This document shows, piece by piece, positions 52,904 to 63,965 of a stretch of 64,000 bases of DNA. Within the stretch, counting starts at the first letter, position 1; every line of letters begins with the position of its first letter. The position numbers were made by a program, and so were the translations under genes. The stretch is from Devosia riboflavina (GTDB lineage Bacteria; Pseudomonadota; Alphaproteobacteria; Rhizobiales; Devosiaceae). Below the pieces are notes generated by a model. It made no database searches. It had not been told where the DNA came from and saw only the letters and a list, made by a program, of their open reading frames with translations. The stretch spans positions 110,288-174,287 of the forward strand of contig NZ_JQGC01000010.1 in NCBI RefSeq assembly GCF_000743575.1, read 5' to 3'.

Positions 52904-53890
52904 GTGAAGAGAAGGTGGCTGCTGCTGCCGGTGGTGCTGATCGCCGGGATCTATGTGTTCAACGCCAGTTGGCGCGTGCCGATGCCGGAGGGGGACGGCC
53001 TGCGGCTCATTGCTCATCGCGGCGTGCACCAGACTTTTGAGCGCGCGGGTTTGGAAAATGACACCTGCACCGCCGAGCGCATCGACCCGCCGCGCCACGA
53101 TTACCTTGAGAATACAATAGCTTCCATGGAAGCGGCCTTCATCGCCGGAGCCGATATAGTCGAACTCGACGTGCACCCCACGACCGATGGCCAGTTCGCT
53201 GTGCTGCACGACTGGACGGTCGATTGCCGCACCGAAGGATCAGGCGAAACCCGCGGCCATAGCATGGCCGAACTCAAGGCGCTCGACATCGGCTATGGCT
53301 ACACTGCGGATGGTGGCGCGACTTATCCATTTCGCGGCAAGGCAATAGGCCAAATGCCTGAACTAAAAGAGGTTTTTACCGCACTTCCCGGCAAGGAATT
53401 CCTCATCAACTTCAAAAGCCGCGAGGCGCGCGAAGGCGGCATGCTCGCAGATTTACTTACGAACAATCCCGAATGGCGCGGTGCCGTCTGGGGCGCCTAT
53501 GGCGGCGACGAGCCTACCTATCGCGCCGCCGCGCTGATCGACGGCCTCCATGTCTGGTCGCGACGCGGCCTCGTCGATTGCCTGGTACAATACGAACTCC
53601 TCGGCTGGGTCGGCGTGATGCCGGAGGCGTGCAGGAACACGCAGGTGATGATTCCCATCAACGTCGCGCCCTTCCTCTGGGGCTGGCCAAATCTCCTTCT
53701 CGCCCGGCTTAGGGATGCCGGCAGCGACGTCATTCTGCTCGGGCCTTATGGCGCCGGCGATCCCGGCACGGCCGGCATCGATGACATCGTAACACTGGAA
53801 CAGGTACCCGGGGATTTCTCCGGCTATGTCTGGACCAACCGCATCGAAGTGATCGGCCCGGCGCTGGGGCGCGGCATCTGGGCCGATTAG
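52904..53890 (+). CDS. Membrane-anchored glycerophosphodiester phosphodiesterase
   Basis: About 328 residues. A short N-terminal hydrophobic segment (LLLPVVLIAGIYVFNA) anchors it or serves as signal. The GDPD core: LRLIAHRGVH, YLENTIASMEAAFIAGADIVELDVHPTTDGQFAVLHD, and the C-terminal GYVWTNRIEVIGP. It hydrolyses glycerophosphodiesters to glycerol 3-phosphate plus alcohol. The GTG at 52904 follows GGGGAGACGG; it is chosen over an upstream ATG. The 3' gene (DMT) follows closely. Confidence 0.9.
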   Translation: MKRRWLLLPVVLIAGIYVFNASWRVPMPEGDGLRLIAHRGVHQTFERAGLENDTCTAERIDPPRHDYLENTIASMEAAFIAGADIVELDVHPTTDGQFAVLHDWTVDCRTEGSGETRGHSMAELKALDIGYGYTADGGATYPFRGKAIGQMPELKEVFTALPGKEFLINFKSREAREGGMLADLLTNNPEWRGAVWGAYGGDEPTYRAAALIDGLHVWSRRGLVDCLVQYELLGWVGVMPEACRNTQVMIPINVAPFLWGWPNLLLARLRDAGSDVILLGPYGAGDPGTAGIDDIVTLEQVPGDFSGYVWTNRIEVIGPALGRGIWAD

Positions 53891-53981
53891 CGCTGCTTTT
53901 GTCATGACGGCGGGGGAAATGGCTTGTATGTTAGCGCCATTCCCGCCCGAATCCTTCCTTTCTGACTTTCGTGGTACTGCG

Positions 53982-54866
53982 ATGCCCGTCGGCGTCATTC
54001 TGGCCTTTTTGGCCTATGCCAGCTTTTCCGTAGCCGATGCTCTCATCAAGGCGACTGGTCCGGCCATGTCGGTCTTCGAGATCGCCTTCTTCACCACCAG
54101 CTTTTCGATCATTCCGGCGATGTTGACCAAGCGCGGCGAGCGCTGGCGCGATATCTACAAGCTGCATCATCCCTATCTGGTGCATCTGCGTTGCGCGACG
54201 GCGATCACCGGCACGGCCTGCGTGATGTTCGCCTTCACCCACATTCCCTTTGCCGACGTCTATGCCATTGGTTTTACAACACCTTTATTCGTGACGCTGC
54301 TGTCAGTATTGCTGCTGCGCGAATTCGTGGCCGTGCATCGCTGGGTACTGCTGTTCATCAGCTTTTTGGGCGTGGTGCTGGTGATCCGGCCCGGCCTGCG
54401 CGAGTTGGAGCTGGGGCATTATGTGATGATGGTCGCGGCCTGCCTCGGCGCGGTAACGACGACCGTTTTGCGCCATGTGGCGCAGAAGGAGCGCAGGGTG
54501 AGCCTCGTCGGCTTGCAGGTGCTTTATTCGGGCATTTTCAATGCGATACTGATGATCCCGACCTTCGTCATTCCCTCGCTGGAACAATTGGTCGTGCTGC
54601 TCAGCATCGGACTTCTGGGCGGTGTCGGCGGCCTGCTGCTTATACAAGCGAGCCGACAGACGCCGGCCAATCTCATCGCGCCGGTGCAATATAGCCAGTT
54701 GATCTGGGCGATCCTGTTCGGCGCCCTGTTCTTCGGCGAATATCCCGATTGGGTGGCCATTGTCGGCATGCTGATCGTGGTGGGCGCTGGGCTAATGAAT
54801 GTCCTCAGCGAGAAGCGACCGATCCGCTGGAAGCCGCGTGTCTTCTTCTTCCGTATCGGCGAATAG
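53982..54866 (+). CDS. DMT superfamily (EamA) transporter
   Basis: 294 residues, ten hydrophobic segments in two EamA halves. ALIKATGPAMSVFEIAFFTTSFSIIPAML, TPLFVTLLSVLLLREFVAVHRW and APVQYSQLIWAILFGALFFGEYPDW are typical. The second half is preceded by a charged loop (QKERRV). It likely exports a small metabolite. An alternative ATG upstream (53904) adds residues unlike the family. Confidence 0.87.
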   Translation: MPVGVILAFLAYASFSVADALIKATGPAMSVFEIAFFTTSFSIIPAMLTKRGERWRDIYKLHHPYLVHLRCATAITGTACVMFAFTHIPFADVYAIGFTTPLFVTLLSVLLLREFVAVHRWVLLFISFLGVVLVIRPGLRELELGHYVMMVAACLGAVTTTVLRHVAQKERRVSLVGLQVLYSGIFNAILMIPTFVIPSLEQLVVLLSIGLLGGVGGLLLIQASRQTPANLIAPVQYSQLIWAILFGALFFGEYPDWVAIVGMLIVVGAGLMNVLSEKRPIRWKPRVFFFRIGE

Positions 54867-54925
54867 CGGCGCGTCCGTGCTAGCAGACTGTTAGCATCGA
54901 GCGTAACGCCAAGCCCAAAAAGCGA

Positions 54926-54948
54926 AAGCCGCGGCGGGGCCGCGGCTT
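54926..54948 (-). terminator. Intrinsic terminator after alaS
   Basis: AAGCCGCGGC-ccc-GCCGCGGCTT stem on the minus strand followed by TTCGCTTTTTG, 30 bases past the alaS stop. Confidence 0.85.
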
Positions 54949-54977
54949 GCACTATCCGAACATGGATTTTTGGCCGA

Positions 54978-57617
<2,640 letters not shown>

Positions 57618-57746
57618 CAACTAGCTTTCATGCGGAACGGACACGGCGCGCGTCCGATAGAAACGTGGCTTTCTATCGTGCAAAACGCGGAAATGTCCAG
57701 CTTTGCGGCGATATTGAGATGGGAGAAAGTGGGGGCGGTGGTTGGC

Positions 57747-57790
57747 GATACCCCCACCCTCGTTCCCTCCCCACAAGGGGGAGGGAGGCG
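57747..57790 (+). repeat. C/G-rich intergenic repeat, copy E1
   Basis: GATACCCCCACC ... CCTCCCCACAAGG-type core followed by GGGAGGGAGG; same orientation as E3. Partial relative to E2/E3 flank. The 57618-57876 stretch otherwise holds no gene. Confidence 0.7.
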
Positions 57791-57827
57791 ATGGCGTTAG
57801 CTCTCGTTTACACTGCAGCCTCCCCGT

Positions 57828-57893
57828 CCGCTGAACCCGGGAGTTCTAGCGTCTCCCTCCCCCTTGTGGGGAGGGATCAAGGGTGGGGGCCGG
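57828..57893 (-). repeat. C/G-rich intergenic repeat, copy E2 (inverted)
   Basis: About 65 bp, reverse-complement match to E3 at 58229-58295 including the flank GCTAGA and CAGCGGACG. It overlaps the last seven codons of the DUF559 gene. Confidence 0.72.
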
Positions 57894-58221
57894 TAAGCCC
57901 CAATGAAATGGCTTCGAGTACTCCATCCAGATTCGTCACGACCTCATGATTGGTGAAGCGGATCACACGAAAACCGTCCGCAGCAATTCGCCGATCGCGA
58001 CGCTCATCATACGCCTGAGCAACGCCCACAAAATGCGTGTCGCCGTCAACTTCGATGACCAATTTTGAGCCGTGGCAAAGGAAGTCTATGTAGTACGGCC
58101 CGATTTGGGCTTGGCGACGAAAGTGATGGCCCTGCACACGCAACTCGCGGAGGGCTAGCCAGAGTTTTGCTTCTGGTCCCGGCATAGACTTCCGAAGCTG
58201 ACGCGAGCGTTCGATGCTCAC
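57877..58221 (-). CDS. DUF559 (endonuclease-like) domain protein
   Basis: About 115 residues from a GTG start (SIERSRQLRKSMPGPEAKLWLALRELRVQGHHFRRQAQIGPYYIDFLC). The family has a Vsr/PD-(D/E)XK-like core: IDF, IEVDGDTH and RDRRIAADGFRVIRF are the acidic-lysine type residues. Longer ATG at 58245 adds residues from the repeat. It lies between two inverted copies of the C/G-rich repeat, and its last residues (GLTGPHP) come from copy E2. Role: possible DNA endonuclease or helicase-associated protein; unknown. Confidence 0.75.
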   Translation of the reverse strand: MSIERSRQLRKSMPGPEAKLWLALRELRVQGHHFRRQAQIGPYYIDFLCHGSKLVIEVDGDTHFVGVAQAYDERRDRRIAADGFRVIRFTNHEVVTNLDGVLEAISLGLTGPHP

Positions 58222-58228
58222 CGATACC

Positions 58229-58295
58229 GATACCCCCACCCTCATTCCCTCCCCACAAGGGGGAGGGAGGCGCTAGACCAACCCTCAGCGGACGA
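58229..58295 (+). repeat. C/G-rich intergenic repeat, copy E3
   Basis: Same ~65-bp element as E2 but inverted. It lies 8 bases beyond the DUF559 start and just before the recA terminator. Confidence 0.72.
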
Positions 58296-58306
58296 CCAAT
58301 TCTTAG

Positions 58307-58334
58307 AAAAAGACCCCCGCTTTTGGCGGGGGTC
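58307..58334 (-). terminator. Intrinsic terminator after recA
   Basis: GACCCCCGC-ttttg-GCGGGGGTC (58312-58334) with AAAAA on the plus-strand left side gives a U-tract on the recA transcript, 27 bases past its stop. Confidence 0.88.
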
Positions 58335-58360
58335 GAAGACTGCATGGGATCGGGAGAGGC

Positions 58361-59437
58361 TTATTCGTCGCTGCCGGCGCCGTCATCGTCGCCACCGGCA
58401 ACGAGGAGGACTTCGCCGAGAAGGCCGGAGCTCTCGCGAACCCCCTGTTCGATCGTATTGGCGATCTCGGGGTTGTCCTTGAGGAACTGGCGGGCGTTCT
58501 CGCGGCCCTGGCCGAGGCGCTGGCTATCCCAGGAGAACCAGGCGCCGGATTTGTCGACGATGCCGGACTTTACGCCGAGATCGAGCAATTCGCCGGTCTT
58601 GGAAATGCCTTCGCCATACATGATGTCGAATTCGACCTGGCGGAACGGCGGGGCAAGCTTGTTCTTGACCACTTTTACGCGCGTCTGGTTGCCCACGATC
58701 TCTTCGCGATCCTTAAGCGCGCCGATGCGGCGGATGTCGAGACGGACGGAGGCGTAGAACTTCAGCGCGTTGCCGCCCGTGGTGGTCTCAGGCGAACCGT
58801 ACATCACGCCGATCTTCATGCGGATCTGGTTGATGAAGATTACGAGGCACTTCGACTTGGAAATCGAGGAGGTCAGCTTGCGCATGGCCTGGCTCATCAG
58901 GCGAGCCTGGAGACCGGGGAGAGCGTCGCCCATTTCGCCTTCGAGTTCGGCGCGCGGGGTGAGGGCCGCAACCGAGTCGACGACGAGAACGTCGATGGCG
59001 CCCGAGCGAACCAGGGTGTCGGTGATTTCGAGCGCCTGTTCGCCAGCGTCGGGCTGGGAGATAAGAAGGTCGTCGACATTGACGCCGAGCTTGCGGGCAT
59101 AGACCGGATCAAGAGCGTGTTCGGCGTCGACAAAGGCGCAGATGCCGCCCTTGCGCTGGGCTTCGGCGATGACATGCAGGGCCAGCGTCGTCTTGCCCGA
59201 GCTTTCAGGCCCAAAAATTTCGACGATACGGCCCTTGGGCAGGCCGCCAATGCCGAGGGCGATATCGAGACCGAGCGAGCCGGTCGAGATCGATTCCACT
59301 TCGATCGCAGCGTTTTCGCCAAGGCGCATGATCGAGCCCTTGCCGAAATTCCGTTCGATCTGGCTCAGCGCCGCAGCAAGAGCCTTGTCTTTATCCATCG
59401 ATCCACCCTCAACAACGCGAAGCGGCGAGCTAGCCAT
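58361..59437 (-). CDS. recA: Recombinase RecA
   Basis: 358 residues. Walker [12 protein letters not shown], Walker [22 protein letters not shown], the L1/L2 regions ([21 protein letters not shown]) and C-terminal acidic tail DDDGAGSDE. It drives homologous recombination and LexA self-cleavage. The ATG at 59437 has AAGGAG before it; a longer frame is rejected. It is SOS-regulated: a region with two imperfect LexA boxes lies at 59519-59563. Confidence 0.98.
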   Translation of the reverse strand: MASSPLRVVEGGSMDKDKALAAALSQIERNFGKGSIMRLGENAAIEVESISTGSLGLDIALGIGGLPKGRIVEIFGPESSGKTTLALHVIAEAQRKGGICAFVDAEHALDPVYARKLGVNVDDLLISQPDAGEQALEITDTLVRSGAIDVLVVDSVAALTPRAELEGEMGDALPGLQARLMSQAMRKLTSSISKSKCLVIFINQIRMKIGVMYGSPETTTGGNALKFYASVRLDIRRIGALKDREEIVGNQTRVKVVKNKLAPPFRQVEFDIMYGEGISKTGELLDLGVKSGIVDKSGAWFSWDSQRLGQGRENARQFLKDNPEIANTIEQGVRESSGLLGEVLLVAGGDDDGAGSDE

Positions 59438-59518
59438 TATTTCTCTCCTTATTTCACGCTCTCGAGGACCACGCAACGCAGGGGATCGAGAGATCAATGT
59501 CCATTCATTGTGCTTATT

Positions 59519-59563
59519 TTGTTCTCATTTTGTTTTTGCACTGTCAAGGGACAAAAAGAGAAC
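59519..59563 (-). promoter_or_regulatory. recA promoter with two imperfect LexA boxes
   Basis: A -35 TTGACA on the minus strand (59547-59542). Box 1 GTTC-tcatttt-GTTT (59521-59535, plus strand) overlaps the -10 spacer; box 2 GGAC-aaaaaga-GAAC (59549-59563) lies just beyond the -35. Each matches the alphaproteobacterial LexA consensus (GTTC-N7-GTTC or its complement) at 7 of 8 positions. The -10 is not clear. Confidence 0.6.
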
Positions 59564-59715
59564 ATTCCATTTGGCGGCCTCATCTTCTTATGCTGATTCT
59601 GAAGCGTCGAGGGACGGCGACTCTCAAAAGTATGATTTTTGACTGGACAGGGTAAGGCCGGTTGCGTTTTATGCCGCCAAGCCGCTGAGAAGGCTCCCAG
59701 GAGGCAAGGAAAGTC

Positions 59716-60708
59716 ATGCACCTCATCCAGTATTTCGACGCTAATGGCGCGCGCGCCGTGGCCGTGACGCAGAACGGGGAAACCCGCCAGGTGCAGGGCG
59801 CTACAAGCGTTTATGAGCTGGCACAGGCAGCGCTTTCCGGTGGTGGTCTTGCGGCCGCTGTGACGGCGCGTGGCCTCGGTGGCGCTGTCGACAAGGCGGC
59901 GCTGCTGGCCGAAGGCCGCTTGCTGTCGCCAATCGACCATCCCGATCCGACGCATCTGCATGTGACGGGCACGGGCCTGACCCATCTTGGTTCAGCCGCG
60001 ACGCGCGACGCCATGCACAAGGCCAATGGCGAAAAGCCGGCGGGCGAATTGACCGACAGCATGAAAATGTTCCGCATGGGCCTTGAGAACGGCAAGCCCA
60101 AGAACGGCGAAAAAGGCGTGCAGCCGGAGTGGTTCTACAAGGGCAATGGCCACATCGTTGCCAATCCGGGCCAGGCGATCCCCTCCCCGTCTTTCGCGCT
60201 CGACGCTGGCGAAGAGCCTGAAATTGCTGGCATTTACCTGATCGACGCCAATGGACAGCCGCGCCGCCTCGGCTTTGCGCTGGCCAATGAATTTTCCGAT
60301 CACGTGACCGAGCGGATCAATTATTTGTACCTGGCGCATTCAAAGCTGCGCGCCTGCTCGTTCGGGCCGGAACTGCGCGTCGGCGATCTGCCCAACCACA
60401 TTGAAGGCAAGTCGCGCATTCTTCGTGACGGCAAGGTGCTTTGGGAAAAGCCGTTCCTCTCGGGTGAGGACAATATGAGCCACACCATCGCCAACCTCGA
60501 ATATCACCATTTTAAGTATGACCTGTTCTGCCAGCCGGGCGACGTGCATGTGCACTGCTTCGGCACGGCGACGCTGAGCTTTGCCGACGGTATTTCGACG
60601 AGGGAAGGCGACGCCTTTGAAATCGAAGAGGGCCAATTCGGCTTGCCGCTGCGCAATCCGATCCACATCGAGGCCGAAAAACCGGTCATTGTAAGCAGCC
60701 TCTACTAA
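59716..60708 (+). CDS. GguC/AraD1 family protein (fumarylacetoacetase-fold sugar-acid dehydratase)
   Basis: 330 residues. SHTIANLEYHHFKYDLFCQPGDVHVHCFGTATLSFADGI is the signature block of the GguC/AraD1 family, whose members dehydrate sugar acids such as L-arabonate derivatives in pentose breakdown. Metal-binding residues of the FAH fold are expected here. It pairs with a sugar-oxidising aldo-keto reductase downstream. Upstream lie recA's shared promoter region. Confidence 0.88.
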   Translation: MHLIQYFDANGARAVAVTQNGETRQVQGATSVYELAQAALSGGGLAAAVTARGLGGAVDKAALLAEGRLLSPIDHPDPTHLHVTGTGLTHLGSAATRDAMHKANGEKPAGELTDSMKMFRMGLENGKPKNGEKGVQPEWFYKGNGHIVANPGQAIPSPSFALDAGEEPEIAGIYLIDANGQPRRLGFALANEFSDHVTERINYLYLAHSKLRACSFGPELRVGDLPNHIEGKSRILRDGKVLWEKPFLSGEDNMSHTIANLEYHHFKYDLFCQPGDVHVHCFGTATLSFADGISTREGDAFEIEEGQFGLPLRNPIHIEAEKPVIVSSLY

Positions 60709-60732
60709 GGTCTCGGCGCGGGTGCCTTTACT

Positions 60733-60765
60733 CGCGGCAACTAACATGTCAGTTAGTTTGCCGCG
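60733..60765. promoter_or_regulatory. Long inverted repeat between the GguC and AKR genes
   Basis: CGCGGCAACTAAC (60733-60745) pairs with GTTAGTTTGCCGCG (60752-60765), one base bulged, with a 6-base centre. It is 18 bases before the AKR start and lacks a U-tract. It could be a repressor operator or a coupling attenuator. Confidence 0.5.
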
Positions 60766-60782
60766 AATTGAGGAGCCCGCGC

Positions 60783-61802
60783 ATGACTACCCACACTTTC
60801 GAAAAGCGTCGCATTGGTGAGACCGAACTTGAGGTCACGACGCTGGGATTGGGATGCGCGTCGCTGGCCGGGATTTTTACGGGCGTACCGGCCGAACAGG
60901 CCCGCGCGACGGTGCGGCATGCGCTCGATGTCGGCATCAATTATGTCGATACGGCACCGCAATATGGGCTTGGGCGCTCTGAACATCTGGTGGGCGATGC
61001 GCTGCGCGAGGCGCCGGTGCGACCCATACTCTCTTCCAAGGTGGGGCGGCTGCTGCGGCCGGTCGATCCGGCGAGGCAGGATAAGGGCAACTGGATCGAT
61101 CCCCTGCCCTTCGACCAGCAATATGACTACAGCTATGACGGCGTGATGCGCTCGTTCGAGGATAGCCGGCAGCGGCTGGGGCTCGAAAAGATCGACATTC
61201 TCTATGTGCACGATATCGGCGCCGGTACGCATGGCGTCGAGGGCAACAAGCCGCTTTGGGCGCAATTGGCCGGTGGCGGCTACAGGGCGCTGCGCGAGCT
61301 GCGGGATGGCGGCGTGGTGAAGGCCATCGGGCTCGGCGTCAATGAGTGGCAGGTGCTGATGGACGCCTTTGCGCTGGGCGACTGGGACGTGTTCCTGCTC
61401 GCCGGGCGCTATACGCTCTTGGAGCAGACCTCATTGACCCCGTTCATGACCACCTGCATCGAGCGCAAGGCTTCGGTCGTGGTGGGCGGGCCGTTCAATT
61501 CCGGCATTCTGGTCGGCGGCGACAAGTTCAACTACGCCAAGGCGCCGGACGAGATCGTGGCCAAGGTGCGGGCCATCGAGGCGGTGTGCCGGGAATTCGG
61601 CGTGCCGCTGCCGGCGGCGGCCCTGCAGTTTCCGCTGACCCATCCGGCGGTGTGCAATGTGCTGCCGGGGCCGCGTTCGCCTGAGGAGTTGGACGGAATT
61701 CTGGCTTGGTGGGACGCCAAAATTCCGGATGAGCTCTGGACGACGCTGGCGGCCAAGGGACTGCTGGCCGAAGGTACGCCCATTCCCGGCGGCACGGCTT
61801 GA
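60783..61802 (+). CDS. Aldo/keto reductase, D-threo-aldose/L-fucose dehydrogenase-like
   Basis: 339 residues. VGINYVDTAPQYGLGRSEHLVGDAL has the Asp and Tyr of the AKR tetrad; HD in LYVHDIGAGTHG supplies the His region, and the cofactor end is GPFNSGIL. It resembles the Fdh-type NAD-linked dehydrogenases that oxidise L-fucose or D-arabinose, and pyridoxal 4-dehydrogenase. GAGG precedes the ATG. With GguC upstream it suggests a sugar degradation module. Confidence 0.87.
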   Translation: MTTHTFEKRRIGETELEVTTLGLGCASLAGIFTGVPAEQARATVRHALDVGINYVDTAPQYGLGRSEHLVGDALREAPVRPILSSKVGRLLRPVDPARQDKGNWIDPLPFDQQYDYSYDGVMRSFEDSRQRLGLEKIDILYVHDIGAGTHGVEGNKPLWAQLAGGGYRALRELRDGGVVKAIGLGVNEWQVLMDAFALGDWDVFLLAGRYTLLEQTSLTPFMTTCIERKASVVVGGPFNSGILVGGDKFNYAKAPDEIVAKVRAIEAVCREFGVPLPAAALQFPLTHPAVCNVLPGPRSPEELDGILAWWDAKIPDELWTTLAAKGLLAEGTPIPGGTA

Positions 61803-61816
61803 CGCAAGACCAATAC

Positions 61817-61852
61817 CTCCAGTATATATAACTGAATAGTTTTGTACTGGAG
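61817..61852. promoter_or_regulatory. Dyad operator upstream of the second ArsR gene
   Basis: CTCCAGTA (61817-61824) and TACTGGAG (61845-61852) frame an inner AACT-gaat-AGTT (61830-61841), so two nested dyads lie directly before the arsR start codon at 61859. Confidence 0.5.
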
Positions 61853-61858
61853 CTTGGG

Positions 61859-62212
61859 ATGGCCGATACTGCGCGGCTGGATGCGACCTTTCATGCCCTT
61901 TCGGACCCTACGCGCCGCGCTATCTTGGCGCGGCTGGCGCGGGAGGGCGATGTGACGGTCATGGATCTGGCCGAGCCATTTGCCATGAGCCAGCCGGCGA
62001 TTTCCAAGCATTTGAAGGTGTTGGAGAAGGCGGGGCTGGTGTCGCGGGGGCGCGATGCGCAGAAACGTCCGGTGCATCTTGAGGCGCAGCCGCTGGCCGA
62101 GGTGACCGGCTGGCTGATCGAATACCGGAAATATTGGCAGGCACAGTTCGAGCGGCTCGACGATCTGCTGGAGGAATTGCAGCAGCTCGAAAAGCTCGCC
62201 GGGAAAAACTAG
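61859..62212 (+). CDS. ArsR-family transcriptional regulator
   Basis: 117 residues. FHALSDPTRRAILARLAREGDVTVMDLAEPFAMSQPAISKHLKVLEKAGLVSRGRD is the winged helix, of the SdpR type with no metal cysteines, like the regulator at 37818. It heads an ArsR-SRPBCC-GST operon and probably represses it through the dyad at 61817-61852. Confidence 0.92.
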   Translation: MADTARLDATFHALSDPTRRAILARLAREGDVTVMDLAEPFAMSQPAISKHLKVLEKAGLVSRGRDAQKRPVHLEAQPLAEVTGWLIEYRKYWQAQFERLDDLLEELQQLEKLAGKN

Positions 62213-62223
62213 GGAGGTTTTCC

Positions 62224-62712
62224 ATGCAGTTTGGTGATCCGCTTTCGGTTTCGTCCCCCAGCGATACGCAATTGGTGATCGAGCGCGCTTTCGTGGCGCC
62301 GCCGCACCTGGTCTATGCCTGCTATACGCAGCCGAGCCTGATCCGGCGCTGGCTGACCGGGCCCGACGGCTGGACCATGCCGGTCTGCACCTATGATGCG
62401 CGCGAAGGCGGCGGCTATCGCTTTGAATGGCATGGGCCGGACAATGGTTTTCTGGCGGTCGACGGCGCGATCAAGACCATTGACGCCATTCGCTACATCG
62501 ATGCGCAGGAGCGGTTCGAGGCCGGCGAGATGGGCCCGCCCTATCGCTCGGAGCTGGAATTCCGGCTGCAGGACAAGGGCACGCTAGTGGTCAACAGTTT
62601 TACCTATGAGTCGATGGCGCATCGCGATTTCGTCGTGTCGACGGGCATGGCCGAGGGCATGGAATTCAGCTTCAAAAGTCTCGATCGGCTGCTGGCGGCG
62701 GAGCAGGCATAG
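62224..62712 (+). CDS. SRPBCC/AHSA1 domain protein of an ArsR cassette
   Basis: 162 residues. QLVIERAFVAPPHLVYACYTQPSLIRRWLTGPDGWTMPVCTYDAREGGGYRFEWHGPD is the AHSA1 start; the C-terminal helix follows (STGMAEGMEFSFKSLDRLLAAE). The ATG at 62224 has a GGAGG 9 bases before it. Same pairing as 37483-37821 but a longer protein and no overlap. Confidence 0.88.
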   Translation: MQFGDPLSVSSPSDTQLVIERAFVAPPHLVYACYTQPSLIRRWLTGPDGWTMPVCTYDAREGGGYRFEWHGPDNGFLAVDGAIKTIDAIRYIDAQERFEAGEMGPPYRSELEFRLQDKGTLVVNSFTYESMAHRDFVVSTGMAEGMEFSFKSLDRLLAAEQA

Positions 62713-62714
62713 AC

Positions 62715-63359
62715 ATGCTGACGGTTTGGGGGCGGAAGACGTCGTCCAATGTGCAGGCGCTGATGTGGTGCATTGGCGAGCTTGGGCTGGAATACGAGCG
62801 GCACGATGTCGGGCATCGCTATGGTGGGAATGACACGCCGGAATTTCTGGCGATGAACCCGAATGGCACAGTGCCGGTGTTGCAGGACGGGATTGGGGAG
62901 CCGATCTGGGAGACTGGCGCGATCCTGCGCTATCTCGCGGCGCGCTATGGGACGCCGGAGTTTTGGCCCAGTGATCCGGCGCTGCGGGTGCCGGTTGATC
63001 AGTGGGCGGAATGGGCCAAGATCAATGTGACACTGTCGTTCACCGGACCGGTATTCTGGCGGGTGGTGCGCACCGCGCCATCAAAGCGCGATCCCTCGGC
63101 GATCGAGGCGGCGCTGGCGAAGCTCAATGGGGTCTTGGCGATTGCCGAGGCGCAGTTGGGGCGGCATGCCTTTCTGGCTGGGGCGGCGTTCACCCCGGCC
63201 GATATCCAGTTCGGGCACGTGCTCTATCGCTATTTCGATATCGAGATTGTACGGCCGGCATGGCCCAATATCGAGCGCTACTATCAGGCCCTCACACAGC
63301 GGGGGGCATTCCGCGAGCATGTGATGGTGTCGTATGAGGAATTGCGGGTGGTGGACTAA
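62715..63359 (+). CDS. Glutathione S-transferase family protein
   Basis: 214 residues. Thioredoxin-like N-terminus: MLTVWGRKTSSNVQALMWCIGELGLEYERHDVG, then NPNGTVPVLQDG and ETGAILRYLAARYG with the GSH-binding cis-Pro and Glu-Ser-type region. The helical C-domain has FLAGAAFTPADIQFGHVLYRY. It lies 2 bases after the SRPBCC gene, completing the ArsR-SRPBCC-GST operon. Confidence 0.92.
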   Translation: MLTVWGRKTSSNVQALMWCIGELGLEYERHDVGHRYGGNDTPEFLAMNPNGTVPVLQDGIGEPIWETGAILRYLAARYGTPEFWPSDPALRVPVDQWAEWAKINVTLSFTGPVFWRVVRTAPSKRDPSAIEAALAKLNGVLAIAEAQLGRHAFLAGAAFTPADIQFGHVLYRYFDIEIVRPAWPNIERYYQALTQRGAFREHVMVSYEELRVVD

Positions 63360-63370
63360 GGGCAGTCCGC

Positions 63371-63400
63371 GGCTCCCGGAATGGATTACCGGGACAGGCC
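63371..63400 (-). repeat. Two-hairpin REP-like repeat, partial copy
   Basis: 30 bp matching one end of copy B (GGCTCCC ... ATGGATT-CCGGGACA) after the GST gene; degenerate. Confidence 0.5.
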
Positions 63401-63414
63401 AGCGTGCTGAACAG

Positions 63415-63810
63415 TTAGTTCAAATCCAGCGCATAACCCTTTAGAATTCCAAGTGGAACCAGATCCAAAACCTTGCGGTTCGTGGCGTGGAGATAGACGC
63501 GCGGAGCCTTGCCGGCTTCGTGGGCTTGCAGCCAGCGGACGGCAACGAGACACCAGCGATTGCCGGGGACGAGGCCGGGAAAGGCGAATTCGGGGCGCGG
63601 GGTCGAGAGGTCGTTGCCGACCGATTTGGAAAATTCCAGAAACTCGGCCGTGGCCTCGATGCAGATGATGTGGACGGCGGCGTTTTCGGGGCCGGCGGCG
63701 CAATAGCCCGAGCGGAAGAAGCCGGTCAGCGGGTCTTCGGAACAGGGCTGCAGCAGCTCGCCGAGGACGTTGTATTCGTCAGAGCCTTCCAAACTGGGCT
63801 GAGTGGTCAC
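63415..63810 (-). CDS. DUF2237 family protein
   Basis: 131 residues. QPSLEGSDEYNVLGELLQPCSEDPLTGFFRSGYCAAGPENAAVHIICIEATAEFLEFSKSVGNDLSTPRPEFAFPGLVPGNRWCLV is the DUF2237 core. The GTG start at 63810 has AGGAG upstream at 7 bases. Function unknown; DUF2237 members are small conserved cytosolic proteins. Two cysteines are in family-conserved contexts. Confidence 0.85.
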   Translation of the reverse strand: MTTQPSLEGSDEYNVLGELLQPCSEDPLTGFFRSGYCAAGPENAAVHIICIEATAEFLEFSKSVGNDLSTPRPEFAFPGLVPGNRWCLVAVRWLQAHEAGKAPRVYLHATNRKVLDLVPLGILKGYALDLN

Positions 63811-63945
63811 GTGGGGCTCCTGGACGTCACAAATATCCGCAATCGGCCAGTACCATAGCACAGGTGCCTTAGAGGTGAGGCACTTTGCGAAGCCTCGGAC
63901 TACAAGAGGACGTAACGGCTGCCGGAATTGCGAGGCCCATTCGTT

Positions 63946-63965
63946 GTCGTCACCACCGGGCTTGT
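63946..63965 (-). repeat. Two-hairpin REP-like repeat, partial copy at right edge
   Basis: GTCGTCACCACCGGGCTTGT, one end of copy B, after which similarity stops. The remaining 140 bases to the window end (63861-64000) carry no gene I can support. Confidence 0.5.

Noticed and set aside
57747..58295. Repeated C/G-rich units as a CRISPR array
   Set aside because: Only three units, unequal spacing, mixed orientation and a gene between them; no cas genes.
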